Of a DNA stretch of 49,632 nucleotides, positions 24,340 through 33,805 are shown in pieces (the first letter of the stretch is position 1; the number at the start of each line of letters is the position of its first letter). Position numbers and translations under genes: made by a program. The DNA lies in NCBI GenBank assembly GCA_017507385.1, contig JAFWAX010000048.1, forward strand, positions 1 to 49,632, in the 5' to 3' direction. The notes under the pieces are model-generated. The model had not been told where the DNA came from and did no database searches. It worked only from the letters and a program-made list of their open reading frames with translations. The stretch is from Bacteroidaceae bacterium. Lineage in GTDB: Bacteria; Bacteroidota; Bacteroidia; Bacteroidales; Bacteroidaceae.

Positions 24340-26076
24340 ATGATAATTAACCTTTTTATGTATAGATTTTTTCTGATTCTTTCTTTTGCTGCACTAGGCT
24401 CTGTGCTTGCACCGATGACGGTGGCGGGACAGGAGCGTGTGGTGCCAGTGCCTAATGCGGACCGAATGGCTTCGCCGCATGTCCGAGTGCTGTTTCAGGA
24501 CAGCGAGGGCTTCATGTGGTATGGCATGAAATCGGACGGCTTGTACAGCGATGACGGCTACAACCTTGCTGTAATACGTGCAGACTTTTTGCATCCCGAG
24601 GTGCAGATGAACAACAACATCACAGCTATCTGCGAAGATGGCAGGGGGCGCTTGTGGATTGGCACGAAGCGCGGCCTTTACATTCTGGACAAGCGAGACT
24701 ACAGCATTTACCCTACGGGTGACGAGGAGCTGCAGAGATGGACGTTTGACGCGCTGAAAGCAAGCGGCGGTGACTCGGTGCAGGCATACGCCAACAGGCA
24801 AGTGCTGACCTATGACGGTGAGGGCAGGTGCGTTGGCAGAACGCCAGTGGAGAAGAATCCGCTGGTGACGCAGAGCAGGAAAGAACTGACTGACAGAAGG
24901 GGAAATTTTTGGCAGATTGACGACAATGGCATCCCTTCGGTGAAGATGCGTCCTGTGGCAGAGCTGAAAGAGGTGGAGCTGGCGGAGCTTCCGCTGTGCG
25001 GCAATGTGCCCGTCGATTGGATTGAGCTGCCCGAGGAGCAACACAAACATAACGTGTGGCGCGATGCTGACAGTACGATGTATGCAAGCACCAACAAGGG
25101 CTTGTGGGTGGCAAGAAAGGGAGAAGAGCCTGAACAGCAGGGTCCTGAGTTTGGTGTGGTCAATGCTCTGTCGCCAGGCGAGGATGGCACAATCTACATG
25201 AACACGGAATGGCAGGGGCTGGTCAGCTACACGAACGGCATCGTAGAAAGGCTTGACCAGTCGATACGCAATGCCTTCAACATCTGTTTTGACCAGGGAA
25301 AGCTGTGGATATGCACCAGCGACGGAAAGCTGCTGCTCTATGATGTGGCGACGAAGGAAAAGGTAGACATGTCGAACCAATGCCGCCTGCAAGGGGATGC
25401 TCCTATCGGACTGGCGGTGTTGCAAGGTAAGGTGTGGTTGCTGTTTGACCATCGTCTCCTTATTTATACTATCTCCGAGAATCCTGATGACAAGCCTGTG
25501 ATGCGCTGCATCAGTCCGTCAGACCTTGAGCCGCGTCCAGCTTTCTTCAGGGGACTTTACACCGATGGGAAGAGCCGCATCTTTCTGGAGTGTGAACAGA
25601 AGAGCTACGAGTTGCTGCTGACGGATGACGGACAGAAGATGGATGAGGAAGAGGCGATTGTGCTGTCGGCTTATGAAACGGCGAACGGCATGCGCAGACC
25701 AGGCATGAATACGAACCAGCTGAATTTGGAGGCAGACGAGCGCGTGGTGCATCTTTATCTCACCACGTTTGACCATATGAACACACGGCATGTGCGTTTC
25801 GCCTATCGCTATCGGGGTGAGCAGGAATGGCAATATCTGGAAATGGGGAAGAATGATGTGCTTCTTACACGCCTCTCCAGGGGCGAGCAGACTGTTGAGG
25901 TGATGGCGACAGGCGTGGACGGGCAATGGAATGAGTATGTGCTTGAACTGACGATTTTCTGTAAGCCACACTGGTGGGAGTCAGCGTGGGCGTATGCTGC
26001 CTATGTACTGGGGGCATTGGTGCTGCTGGCTGCAGGATTCTGGTCAGCATCGCTGCTGAAGAAGTCACCGCAGTAG
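24340..26076 (+). CDS. Kinase-less two-component propeller sensor (Reg_prop/Y_Y_Y)
   Basis: The 578-residue protein has a signal segment, an envelope domain with several two-component-propeller blades (DSEGFMWYGMKSDGLY, DGRGRLWIGTKRGLYI, DADSTMYASTNKGLWV), a Y_Y_Y domain (about 470-545) and one transmembrane helix, and then stops after LLKKSPQ. Classical hybrid sensors of this design are over 1,300 residues and continue into kinase, receiver and AraC domains; all are absent here, and the propeller is also short. An in-frame ATG at 24358 is an alternative start. Its 3' end overlaps the converging gene by 76 nt. It may be a truncated sensor or a ligand-binding decoy or partner. Confidence 0.78.
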   Translation: MIINLFMYRFFLILSFAALGSVLAPMTVAGQERVVPVPNADRMASPHVRVLFQDSEGFMWYGMKSDGLYSDDGYNLAVIRADFLHPEVQMNNNITAICEDGRGRLWIGTKRGLYILDKRDYSIYPTGDEELQRWTFDALKASGGDSVQAYANRQVLTYDGEGRCVGRTPVEKNPLVTQSRKELTDRRGNFWQIDDNGIPSVKMRPVAELKEVELAELPLCGNVPVDWIELPEEQHKHNVWRDADSTMYASTNKGLWVARKGEEPEQQGPEFGVVNALSPGEDGTIYMNTEWQGLVSYTNGIVERLDQSIRNAFNICFDQGKLWICTSDGKLLLYDVATKEKVDMSNQCRLQGDAPIGLAVLQGKVWLLFDHRLLIYTISENPDDKPVMRCISPSDLEPRPAFFRGLYTDGKSRIFLECEQKSYELLLTDDGQKMDEEEAIVLSAYETANGMRRPGMNTNQLNLEADERVVHLYLTTFDHMNTRHVRFAYRYRGEQEWQYLEMGKNDVLLTRLSRGEQTVEVMATGVDGQWNEYVLELTIFCKPHWWESAWAYAAYVLGALVLLAAGFWSASLLKKSPQ

Positions 26077-26327
26077 TTATCGTCGAGAGTGCTGGTATAG
26101 GCATATTGGTTTTTGCGCTGGTATTGTTCTGCTGTTTCGAGCAACTGCATGAATCGTTCAGCTCGCAAGGGATTCATCTTCCCCTTTGCGAGCTGTTTCT
26201 TTTGGTACTTAATCCAGTTGAGCATCTGATGCTCCTCTAAGCGGTGCTTGGAGGGGCGTCTTTTCTCTTCTGCCATGAAGGCCATGATATGGTTGTAGTG
26301 CGTATCCCAATGTTCTTCCTGTGTCAT
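26001..26327 (-). CDS. Single-module helicase-associated (HA) domain protein
   Basis: The 108-residue protein contains one helicase-associated module (about residues 5-75: EHWDTHYNHIMAFM, RRPSKHRLEEHQMLNWIKYQ, AKGKMNPLRAERFMQL), a helical DNA-contacting fold usually found in tandem at the end of helicases. Here it stands alone with a polar tail. I chose the ATG at 26327 because the module begins there and it follows the permease stop by 5 nt. The last 76 nt are antisense to the end of the propeller gene. Role unknown. Confidence 0.7.
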   Translation of the reverse strand: MTQEEHWDTHYNHIMAFMAEEKRRPSKHRLEEHQMLNWIKYQKKQLAKGKMNPLRAERFMQLLETAEQYQRKNQYAYTSTLDDNYCGDFFSSDADQNPAASSTNAPST

Positions 26328-26332
26328 AGGGC

Positions 26333-27649
26333 TTAGTGGTGGGCATAGATAAATCTCAGTATGAAGAAGATGGCGAGGATATACATGACGACGGAGAGGT
26401 CTTTCTGTCGTCTGGTGAAAAGTTTGATGATGACATAGGCTATCATGCCGAGTGCAATGCCTTCGGAGATGCTGGAGGTGAGGGGCATGGTGAAAGCGGT
26501 GATGAAGCAAGGAACGGCTTCGGTGGGGTCGGCTAGATTGATGTCTTTCAGTGGGCGTAGCATTAGGAAACCGACAAGGAACAGGACGCAGGCTGTGGCG
26601 GCTGCTGGGATGGTCATGAAGAGCGGCGAGAGGAAGAGGGCGGCGAGGAAGAGTATGGCAACCGTGAAGGAGGTGATGCCTGTGCGTCCTCCTGCAACAA
26701 CGCCTGCGGAGCTCTCTGCATAGGTGGTGACGGTGGAGGTTCCCATCAGGGAACCTGCTGTGGTGCCGATGGCGTCTGCCATCATGGCGTGGCTGATGCG
26801 GGGAATTTCTCCATCTTTCTTTACCATGCCTGCACTGGTGGCTGCACCGATGAGTGTTCCGATGGTGTCGAAGATGTCCATGAAGAGCATGATGAAGATG
26901 GCGGCGTAGTAGTTGAGGTCGATGGATAGCAATTTACCAAAGTCCAGTTTGAAAGCGATGGGCTCGATGGATGTGGGCAGAGCAATGGGTGAGAACCCTT
27001 CGGGAATAATCGTTACGCCGAGGGGAATTCCTATCAACGTGATGGCGACGATGGCGTAGAAGAGGGCTCCTGGAACGCGTAGCGCGAGCAGGATGCAGCC
27101 TAACAGGATGCCGATGGCGGTGAGCAGGGCTGTGGGTGTCCATGCGCCCAGGGTGGTCAGCTCGTTGGGGTCTCCGACGATGATGCCGCTGTTTTTCAGA
27201 CCGATGTAACCGATGAAGAGCCCGATGCCTGCCGAGATGGCATAGCGTAGGTTGGTAGGCACGGAATTGACTATGGCTTCACGCACCTTGAAGATGGTGA
27301 GGAGGATGAAGATGATGCCTTCGATGAAAACTGCGACCAAAGCTTCTTGCCATGTGTATCCCATGTTGACAACAAGGGTGTAGGCGAAAAAGGCGTTGAG
27401 TCCCATGCCTGGGGCTAAGGCTAATGGCTGCTTCGCGTAGAATGCCATGACCAAGGTGGCAACGGCGGCTGCCAGGATGGTGGCTGAGAAAACCGCGCCT
27501 TTGTCCATGCCTGCGCTGGACATGATCTGCGGGTTGACTGCCAAAATATAGCACATGGTGAAGAAGGTAGTGAATCCTGCAAAAAATTCGGTTCTGAGAC
27601 GATGTTGTTTGGGGTTGAACCCTGTCAGTTGATAGAAAAGTTTTTTCAT
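26333..27649 (-). CDS. NCS2-type purine (adenine/guanine/hypoxanthine) permease
   Basis: This inner-membrane symporter of the AzgA/PbuG group takes up nucleobases. The 438-residue protein has about 12-14 membrane segments. Family blocks include FTTFFTMCYILAVNP, LALAPGMGLNAFFAY in the first half and DIFDTIGTLIGAATSAG with GTSTVTTYAESSAG in the second. Length is typical. Its promoter box lies inside the end of the comEC spacer (27682-27689), and the HA-domain gene follows after 5 nt. Confidence 0.92.
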   Translation of the reverse strand: MKKLFYQLTGFNPKQHRLRTEFFAGFTTFFTMCYILAVNPQIMSSAGMDKGAVFSATILAAAVATLVMAFYAKQPLALAPGMGLNAFFAYTLVVNMGYTWQEALVAVFIEGIIFILLTIFKVREAIVNSVPTNLRYAISAGIGLFIGYIGLKNSGIIVGDPNELTTLGAWTPTALLTAIGILLGCILLALRVPGALFYAIVAITLIGIPLGVTIIPEGFSPIALPTSIEPIAFKLDFGKLLSIDLNYYAAIFIMLFMDIFDTIGTLIGAATSAGMVKKDGEIPRISHAMMADAIGTTAGSLMGTSTVTTYAESSAGVVAGGRTGITSFTVAILFLAALFLSPLFMTIPAAATACVLFLVGFLMLRPLKDINLADPTEAVPCFITAFTMPLTSSISEGIALGMIAYVIIKLFTRRQKDLSVVMYILAIFFILRFIYAHH

Positions 27650-27681
27650 TGTATATGAGCCGCTTTGGATGTTTGTTTGGA

Positions 27682-27689
27682 CAAAGATA
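27682..27689 (-). promoter_or_regulatory. Promoter -7 box of the purine permease
   Basis: TATCTTTG on the minus strand, 33 nt before the permease start, beside the comEC stop codon. Confidence 0.55.
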
Positions 27690-27690
27690 T

Positions 27691-29250
27691 TTATTTTTTG
27701 TGAATGTGTCGCCGAATGTGTGAAAAAATGTTATTGTTGATGGGTGATTGGGTTGTTGGGGGATACTTTTGAAGGCCTAAAGTGAGGATGAGCAGTGCAG
27801 TGTAGCAGAGAATGGTGACGAGGGCGTCGGGATGCCATTCGATGGTGGAGAAGGGGAGCGTGGCTATGGTTTCGGTGATGCTGTTCATGGTGGTGGCGGT
27901 CCAGTTGAGCAGTTCTGTGAGCACGGCATTGATGGATGGCGACCAAAGGAATGTCCACCAAAGGATGCTGCCCCACATGAGCAGATAGACGAAGGGGAGA
28001 ATGGCGAGGTTGCTGATGATGGAAAGGATGGGGATGTTGCCGAAGTGATGCGCTACAAGCGGAGCGGTAAAAAGGGAACAGATGAAGGTGATGCCTATGG
28101 TGGTCCATAGGGTAAGTATGAATGGAGAATGCGATGGGCAGGTTCTGATGAGCTGTTTGTTGAATAGGCTGATGCTGCAGACGGAGATGAATGAGAGCTG
28201 AAAGCCGATGTCGTGCAGGAGGAAGGGATTGATGCAGAGCATGAGGAAAAAGGCGAGTGCACAGGAGTTTAGCGTGATGTTTTCACGAGAAAGCATCTGG
28301 CTGAGCAGCAGCAGGCTGAACATGATGACTGCACGAACGAGTGAGGGGGACATGCCTGTCATGAGTGCATAGCACCATAGCGCAGCGATGATGAGGGTGT
28401 TGCTGACCCATTGCCAGCGGCGAGGAAGCATTTTCTTGAGGAAAAAGAACTGCATCATCATGGCGATGATGCCGACATGGAAGCCTGAGAGCGCTAACAC
28501 ATGACTGACGCCTGCACGTGCATAGGCAGTACGGGTGGCTTTAGATATTTCGCCTTTCCTCCCGATGGTCATGGCTTCGATGATGCTGGAGGCTTCTTGG
28601 CTGATGCCGTTGGCCTCGTAGATATGATGCAGCTTTTCTTGCAAATCCTTGAATGATTGGAGAATGCCTGGTGTGGCATGGCGCGGTTTTACCTGCCATT
28701 GGTGGGGTGGCGCATAGGCGGTTGCGCAGATGCCTTGATGAAAAAGGTAGCGTCTGTACTTTGCAAAGATACCCCCCCCACTTTCTGTTGGTGCCAGATG
28801 CCTGATGTGGGCAAGGATGGTGTCCCCTGCTTGCAGCGAGGCGATTTTCCCTTCCTCCTTTCCTCTTTCTTTCCCTATATATACAATAATGTGTGTTCCA
28901 TTATCTTGCATCAGGTTGAGTGCCCATGTCTTGGCTTTCTCTTGCGGTGGTTCTGCCAGTATGCCATGAATGGGGTGGGTGTCTGGAGGTGTGCCTTGGG
29001 TGATGCGTTGTTGCTTGGCTGTGTGGAGGGTCATGCCGATGAGGGCGTAGAGTAGGGTGGCGGCGATGCCGAACTTGTGTGATTGGTGGGTTGGGGCGGT
29101 CTTGACGTAGTGGTGTGTAAGGGCGAGGGCTGTGCTGCTGAGGATGAACAGGGTTTTGGGGTTGGGGGGTGCTGGCAGCAAAATCGCCCCGACCATCCCA
29201 AGGGTGAAGGGAAGGACGAGGCGAAGAAGGGGACTGTTCTGCCATTTCAT
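27691..29250 (-). CDS. comEC: ComEC/Rec2-type DNA-uptake channel protein
   Basis: This inner-membrane protein is of the family that brings single-stranded DNA into the cytosol during natural transformation. The 519-residue product has an N-terminal membrane pair, a soluble OB-like DUF4131 region (about 90-190) and the multi-helix competence domain with VSHVLALSGFHVGII near residue 250. The C-terminal metallo-beta-lactamase-like domain found in longer ComEC proteins is absent. It lies 13 nt after rpe on the same strand. Competence itself cannot be inferred from this gene alone. Confidence 0.9.
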   Translation of the reverse strand: MKWQNSPLLRLVLPFTLGMVGAILLPAPPNPKTLFILSSTALALTHHYVKTAPTHQSHKFGIAATLLYALIGMTLHTAKQQRITQGTPPDTHPIHGILAEPPQEKAKTWALNLMQDNGTHIIVYIGKERGKEEGKIASLQAGDTILAHIRHLAPTESGGGIFAKYRRYLFHQGICATAYAPPHQWQVKPRHATPGILQSFKDLQEKLHHIYEANGISQEASSIIEAMTIGRKGEISKATRTAYARAGVSHVLALSGFHVGIIAMMMQFFFLKKMLPRRWQWVSNTLIIAALWCYALMTGMSPSLVRAVIMFSLLLLSQMLSRENITLNSCALAFFLMLCINPFLLHDIGFQLSFISVCSISLFNKQLIRTCPSHSPFILTLWTTIGITFICSLFTAPLVAHHFGNIPILSIISNLAILPFVYLLMWGSILWWTFLWSPSINAVLTELLNWTATTMNSITETIATLPFSTIEWHPDALVTILCYTALLILTLGLQKYPPTTQSPINNNIFSHIRRHIHKK

Positions 29251-29263
29251 CTTCTCTCTCTGC

Positions 29264-29920
29264 TCAGTTCTTCTGTATCTGTTTCAGTTGCTTGATGCGT
29301 TCTTCTGGCTGTTCGGCTCCGAACACGTAGCTGCCTGCTACGAGCACGTCGACTCCTGCCTGTACGAGGCGGGGGGCGGTGTCGGCGTTGACGCCGCCGT
29401 CTACTTGGATGAGGGTGTGGCTGCCTGTGCGCTGGATGAGTTCTTTGAGCTTCTTGACTTTCTGGATGGAGTGCTCGATGAACTGCTGTCCGCCGAAGCC
29501 AGGGTTGACGGTCATGAGGAGCACCATGTCTATGTCTTGGATGATGTCTTCAAGCACGTGGACGGGGGTGTGGGGGTTGAGGGTGACGCCTGCCTGCATG
29601 CCTGCATGGTGTATCTGCTGGATGGTGCGGTGCAGGTGGGGGCAGGCTTCGTAGTGGACGTTCATGATGTGGGCGCCGAGGGCTTTGACTTGGGGGGTGA
29701 ATTTGCCGGGGTCGACTATCATGAGGTGCACATCGAGGGGTTTCTGGCAGTGCTTGGCTACGGCTTCGAGCACGGGGAAGCCGAAGCTGATGTTGGGCAC
29801 GAAGACGCCGTCCATGACGTCGAGGTGGAGCCAGTCGGCTTCGCTGCGGTTGATCATGTCGAGGTCTTTGGCCAGATGGGCAAAGTCGGCTGAAAGGAGG
29901 GAGGGGGAGATTAGGGGCAT
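29264..29920 (-). CDS. rpe: Ribulose-phosphate 3-epimerase
   Basis: It interconverts ribulose-5-phosphate and xylulose-5-phosphate in the pentose phosphate pathway. The 218-residue TIM barrel has SPSLLSADF at the start, the metal-binding HLDVMDGVFVPN, MTVNPGFGGQQF and the late VDGGVN with GSYVFG. Length is exactly that of the family. It is followed closely by comEC and preceded by an AT-rich spacer and a heptamer repeat. Confidence 0.96.
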   Translation of the reverse strand: MPLISPSLLSADFAHLAKDLDMINRSEADWLHLDVMDGVFVPNISFGFPVLEAVAKHCQKPLDVHLMIVDPGKFTPQVKALGAHIMNVHYEACPHLHRTIQQIHHAGMQAGVTLNPHTPVHVLEDIIQDIDMVLLMTVNPGFGGQQFIEHSIQKVKKLKELIQRTGSHTLIQVDGGVNADTAPRLVQAGVDVLVAGSYVFGAEQPEERIKQLKQIQKN

Positions 29921-29965
29921 TATTTAATTGATAATTGATAGTTGATGATTGATTGTTGGCTTCGC

Positions 29966-30000
29966 TTGTCTGTTGTCTGTTGTCCGTAGTCCGTTGTCCT
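29966..30000 (-). repeat. Heptamer array, opposite orientation
   Basis: Five 7-nt units, on the minus strand AGGACAA, CGGACTA, CGGACAA, CAGACAA, CAGACAA, begin at the stop codon of the coiled-coil gene. They are the same family as the arrays at 18402 and 18820. Confidence 0.82.
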
Positions 30001-30926
30001 CACTTCAACGTAAAACTGGTTTGTCCTATCATCTGCTTGTCGCAGAAGATGAAGAGCTTGTAGGTGCCTGCTTCGAGGAACTCGGCTACGTCGCTGTACA
30101 TGGTGATGGCTTGTTCTTCGCCTGTGTATTGGATGTATTTCTTTTCGGTGTATTCGAGTTGGGTGTCTTCGTAGGGGAAGGTGCCTTTGTTGCCCATCAC
30201 TGTGTTGTCGGGCTTGAGGATGCGGGCGTAGATGATGCGCTCGCCGTTGGTGGCGGTGACGTTTTTGACGATGGTGAAGCCGAAGGAGATTTTCTTCACG
30301 TTTTTCACTTTGGCGGTTTCTTTGCTGCGCTTGTTGAGGGGGGTGACCCAGAAGCCTGTGGCGTCGAGCTGTGCGGCGATGTCTACTTTGTCGCGAAGTT
30401 CGTTGCGCTCGTTGGCGAGGTGGGTGATTTGTGTGTTGGCTGCTGACATCTTTGCTTTGATTTCTTTGTTCTCTCTGTTGAGCGTCTGGTTGAGCTGGTT
30501 GAGGGAATCGACTTGCATGATGTAGCTTTGCAGCACTTTGCGCAGGGAGGCTATCTCTGCCTTGAGCCGCTTGATTTCGGCGGCATCGGTGGCTTTGGTG
30601 CGCTCCAGCTCTTCGAGCAGCTGCTGTGTGTGGCGACGTTCTTCTTCTATCTGGGCGATGAGGCTGTCGTTGCTGAGCTTGCTCTGGAGCATCTCGTATT
30701 GGAGGTCGAACTCTTGGTACTGGCTGGCCATTTCTTGCTTGTTGATTTCGGCCAGCTCGAGCAGCTCGTCGTTCTGCTGTTGCTGTTGGACGAGGAGGAT
30801 GCCTAATACTGCGATGCCTATGGCTAGGAGGGCGGCGGCGATGCCTGTCAGGATGAGCTTGGTGGGTTTCTGGCGGGCTGGCGCTTGCTGTTCTTGTGAA
30901 GAGTCTGTGCGAGGTGCTTCTTCCAT
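30000..30926 (-). CDS. Single-pass membrane protein with long coiled coil
   Basis: The 308-residue protein has a short proline-rich cytosolic N-terminus, one transmembrane helix (about residues 23-46), a coiled coil (about 50-180, rich in Q/E/L heptads), and a C-terminal beta-rich domain (FWVTPLNKRSKETAKVKNVKKI ... YKLFIFCDKQMIGQTSF). I do not recognise a named family; this layout resembles envelope or cell-shape scaffold proteins. It lies 66 nt after alaS on the same strand, with a hairpin in between. Confidence 0.75.
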   Translation of the reverse strand: MEEAPRTDSSQEQQAPARQKPTKLILTGIAAALLAIGIAVLGILLVQQQQQNDELLELAEINKQEMASQYQEFDLQYEMLQSKLSNDSLIAQIEEERRHTQQLLEELERTKATDAAEIKRLKAEIASLRKVLQSYIMQVDSLNQLNQTLNRENKEIKAKMSAANTQITHLANERNELRDKVDIAAQLDATGFWVTPLNKRSKETAKVKNVKKISFGFTIVKNVTATNGERIIYARILKPDNTVMGNKGTFPYEDTQLEYTEKKYIQYTGEEQAITMYSDVAEFLEAGTYKLFIFCDKQMIGQTSFTLK

Positions 30927-30957
30927 AAGGTAGCCTGTTTTAGGTGGGGAGTGGGGG

Positions 30958-30985
30958 GAGACCGCCCTTCTTGCGGGGCGGTCTC
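30958..30985. terminator. GC-rich hairpin between alaS and the coiled-coil gene
   Basis: GAGACCGCCC (30958-30967) pairs perfectly with GGGCGGTCTC (30976-30985). There is no T-run, so it may be an attenuator or RNA-processing site rather than a full terminator. Confidence 0.5.
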
Positions 30986-30992
30986 TTGGGGG

Positions 30993-33608
30993 TTATAATT
31001 CTGCTAGTTCTATGATTCGGTCAACGGCGGCTTTCAGTCCGTCGGAGTTCTTGCCGCCTGCTGTGGCGAAGTGGGGCTGACCGCCACCGCCGCCTTGGAT
31101 GAGCTTGCCTGCTTCGCGAACGAGCTTGCCTGCGTTTTTGCCTTCTGCCACGAGGTCGTCGGAGAAGGATACGGTGAGGGTGGGCTTGTCGTTGGTGGTG
31201 CTGCCGATGGCGACGAGCAGGTGCTCGGGGAATTGTGCACGGAGCTGGAATGCGATGTCTTTGGCATTCTGTGGCTCTATGGGCAATACGCCTGAGATGA
31301 CTTTCACGTTGTTGATGGTCTGTGACTTCTCTATCAGCATTTTCTTGAACTCTAATGCTTTCTGTGCCTTGAATTCGTCAACCTGGGCTTGCAGCTCTTT
31401 GTTTTCGGAGATGGCTTTTTGGATGGTTGACATGAGGTCGGGCGCATTGTTGAGGAGGGCTTTCAGGTCGGTCATGAAGTCTTGCATCTTGTCAAGCATG
31501 TATTCCACTTCTGTGCCTGTGATGGCTTCGATGCGTCGAACGCCTGCTGCAATGGAGCTTTCGCTGATAATCTTCATCATGCCGAGACAGCCTGTGCTTG
31601 AGGCATGGCAACCGCCGCAGAACTCGACTGAGGTGCCGAACTGGACAACGCGAACCTTGTCGCCGTATTTTTCGCCGAACAGGGCGATGGCGCCGAGTTT
31701 CTTGGCCTCTTCGATGGGGTAGTCGCGGTATTCCTTCATTGGGATGTTCTCGCGTATTTTGGTGTTGACGAGATGCTCTACTTCGCGAATCTGATCGGGG
31801 GTTACTTTCTCAAAGTGTGAGAAGTCGAAGCGCAGGCTGCTGTCTGTCACCAGTGAGCCTTTCTGCTCGACATGGGTGCCGAGCACTTCGCGCAGTGCCT
31901 CGTCGAGGAGGTGGGTGCAGGTGTGGTTTGCCTCGATGGCGCGGCGGCGCTCCACATTGACGCATGCCATGAATTCGGCTGTGGGCTGCTCGGGCAGCTT
32001 GTCCACGATGTGGATGGCAACACCGTTCTCTTTCTTGGTGTCAAGCACTTGAATCTCTTCGTTTTCGCTGACCAGCACGCCTGAGTCGCCTATCTCGCCA
32101 CCCATTTCTCCGTAGAATGGGGTCTTGTCGAGGATTACCTCGTAGGCTGTACGTTTCTTCTGCTGCACTTCGCGGTATTTCACGATGTGGGCAGGGTGCT
32201 CTGTATAGTCGTAGCCGACGAACTCGCTTTCTGCATCGCCGAGGACAACCCAGTCGCCCAGCTTGACTTCAGCTGCGTTGCGAGCACGGTTCTTCTGCTC
32301 CTGCATGCAGGCGTCGAAGCCCTGCTCGTCAACAGTCAAGCCCTGTTCGCGGCAAATCAGTTCGGTGAGGTCGAGGGGGAAACCGAAGGTGTCGAACAGC
32401 GTGAATGCCTTGTCGCCAGCAATCTCAGTCTTGCCTTCAGCCTTTGTCTCGTCGATGACGCCCTGCAAGAGCTTGATGCCGTTTTCGAGGGTGCGGAGGA
32501 ATGAGCTTTCTTCTTCCTGCATCACCTTCATCACCAGCTTCTGCTGTGCGGCAATCTCGGGGAAGGCATCGCCCATCTCGTTGACGAGGGTGGGGACGAG
32601 CTTGTAGATGAATGCTTCTTTCTGGCCAAGGAAAGTGTAGCCGTAACGAACAGCGCGGCGCAGGATGCGGCGAATCACATAGCCTGCCTTGGCATTGGAT
32701 GGCAGCTGGCCGTCGGCAATGGCAAAGGCGATGGCACGAAGGTGGTCAACCACAACGCGCATGGCAATGTCTTTCTTCTCGTCATCACCATACTTGCAGC
32801 CTGCCATGTCGGCCAGCACCTTGATGAGTGGCTGGAAGATGTCTGTGTCATAGTTGGATGTCTTGCCCTGCAATGTACGCACCAAGCGTTCAAAGCCCAT
32901 GCCTGTATCGATAACTTTAGCTGGAAGACCCTCCAGTGAGCCGTCAGCCTTGCGGTTGAACTGCATGAATACGAGGTTCCAAATCTCAATAACCTGAGGA
33001 TGGTCTTTGTTCACCAGCTCACGTCCAGGGACTTTTGCTTTCTCTTCTTCAGAACGGGAGTCTACGTGAATCTCAGAACAAGGACCGCATGGCCCAGTGT
33101 CGCCCATCTCCCAGAAATTGTCATGCTTGTTGCCGTTGATTATGTGGTCTTTGGGCAGGAACTGCTCCCAGATGCCAGCAGCCTCGTCATCGCGTGCCAG
33201 ACCTTCTTCCTCACTGCCTTCGAAGACTGTTGCATAGAGGTCTTTGGGGTCAATCTTCAGTACGTCAACAATGTATTCCCATGCCCAGCTGATGGCTTCC
33301 TTCTTGAAGTAATCGCCGAAGGACCAGTTGCCCAGCATCTCAAACATGGTGTGGTGGTAAGTGTCGTGTCCTACTTCCTCGAGGTCGTTGTGCTTTCCGC
33401 TTACGCGCAGACACTTTTGACTGTCAGCCTGGCGGCGGCACTTGGGGGTGGCGTTGCCTAAGATGATGTCCTTAAACTGATTCATGCCTGCATTGGTGAA
33501 CATCAGTGTCGGGTCGTCTTTCACGACCATTGGAGCTGATGGCACAATCAGGTGCTCTTTGCTTTCAAAGAATTTCTTGAAAGATTCGCGTATTTCTTTT
33601 GCTGTCAT
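30993..33608 (-). CDS. alaS: Alanine-tRNA ligase
   Basis: It charges tRNA-Ala with alanine and removes misacylated serine or glycine. The 871-residue protein has the class II catalytic domain at the N-terminus ([27 protein letters not shown]), the editing domain with HTCTHLL near residue 565 and [10 protein letters not shown] near 665, a coiled segment, and the C-terminal DHHA1 domain with the glycine run [14 protein letters not shown]. It is full length for the family. A TAACTTTG promoter box lies at 33637. Confidence 0.97.
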   Translation of the reverse strand: MTAKEIRESFKKFFESKEHLIVPSAPMVVKDDPTLMFTNAGMNQFKDIILGNATPKCRRQADSQKCLRVSGKHNDLEEVGHDTYHHTMFEMLGNWSFGDYFKKEAISWAWEYIVDVLKIDPKDLYATVFEGSEEEGLARDDEAAGIWEQFLPKDHIINGNKHDNFWEMGDTGPCGPCSEIHVDSRSEEEKAKVPGRELVNKDHPQVIEIWNLVFMQFNRKADGSLEGLPAKVIDTGMGFERLVRTLQGKTSNYDTDIFQPLIKVLADMAGCKYGDDEKKDIAMRVVVDHLRAIAFAIADGQLPSNAKAGYVIRRILRRAVRYGYTFLGQKEAFIYKLVPTLVNEMGDAFPEIAAQQKLVMKVMQEEESSFLRTLENGIKLLQGVIDETKAEGKTEIAGDKAFTLFDTFGFPLDLTELICREQGLTVDEQGFDACMQEQKNRARNAAEVKLGDWVVLGDAESEFVGYDYTEHPAHIVKYREVQQKKRTAYEVILDKTPFYGEMGGEIGDSGVLVSENEEIQVLDTKKENGVAIHIVDKLPEQPTAEFMACVNVERRRAIEANHTCTHLLDEALREVLGTHVEQKGSLVTDSSLRFDFSHFEKVTPDQIREVEHLVNTKIRENIPMKEYRDYPIEEAKKLGAIALFGEKYGDKVRVVQFGTSVEFCGGCHASSTGCLGMMKIISESSIAAGVRRIEAITGTEVEYMLDKMQDFMTDLKALLNNAPDLMSTIQKAISENKELQAQVDEFKAQKALEFKKMLIEKSQTINNVKVISGVLPIEPQNAKDIAFQLRAQFPEHLLVAIGSTTNDKPTLTVSFSDDLVAEGKNAGKLVREAGKLIQGGGGGQPHFATAGGKNSDGLKAAVDRIIELAEL

Positions 33609-33636
33609 ATAGTTTGTTGTTTAATTTTCTAAATTG

Positions 33637-33644
33637 CAAAGTTA
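33637..33644 (-). promoter_or_regulatory. Promoter -7 box of alaS
   Basis: TAACTTTG on the minus strand, 29 nt before the alaS start; no -33 element at the expected spacing. Confidence 0.55.
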
Positions 33645-33693
33645 CGAACTTTCCACAAAATAACCTTGAATATGCCGTTATAATTGAATGAAA

Positions 33694-33739
33694 AGAAAAA
33701 AATAAGCCGTCATAATCAGATTTTTGACTATGACGGCTT
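33694..33739 (-). terminator. Terminator of the fourth thioredoxin gene
   Basis: AAGCCGTCATA (33704-33714) pairs with TATGACGGCTT (33729-33739). Read on the minus strand, the hairpin is followed by TTATTTTTTTC. It separates the thioredoxin gene from alaS. Confidence 0.75.
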
Positions 33740-33805
33740 TCCTTTCTGAATCAATACTGAGGTGTCGGAGCATGTATGGATGTCCTTCACTTGGCGCGAA
33801 CTTGA

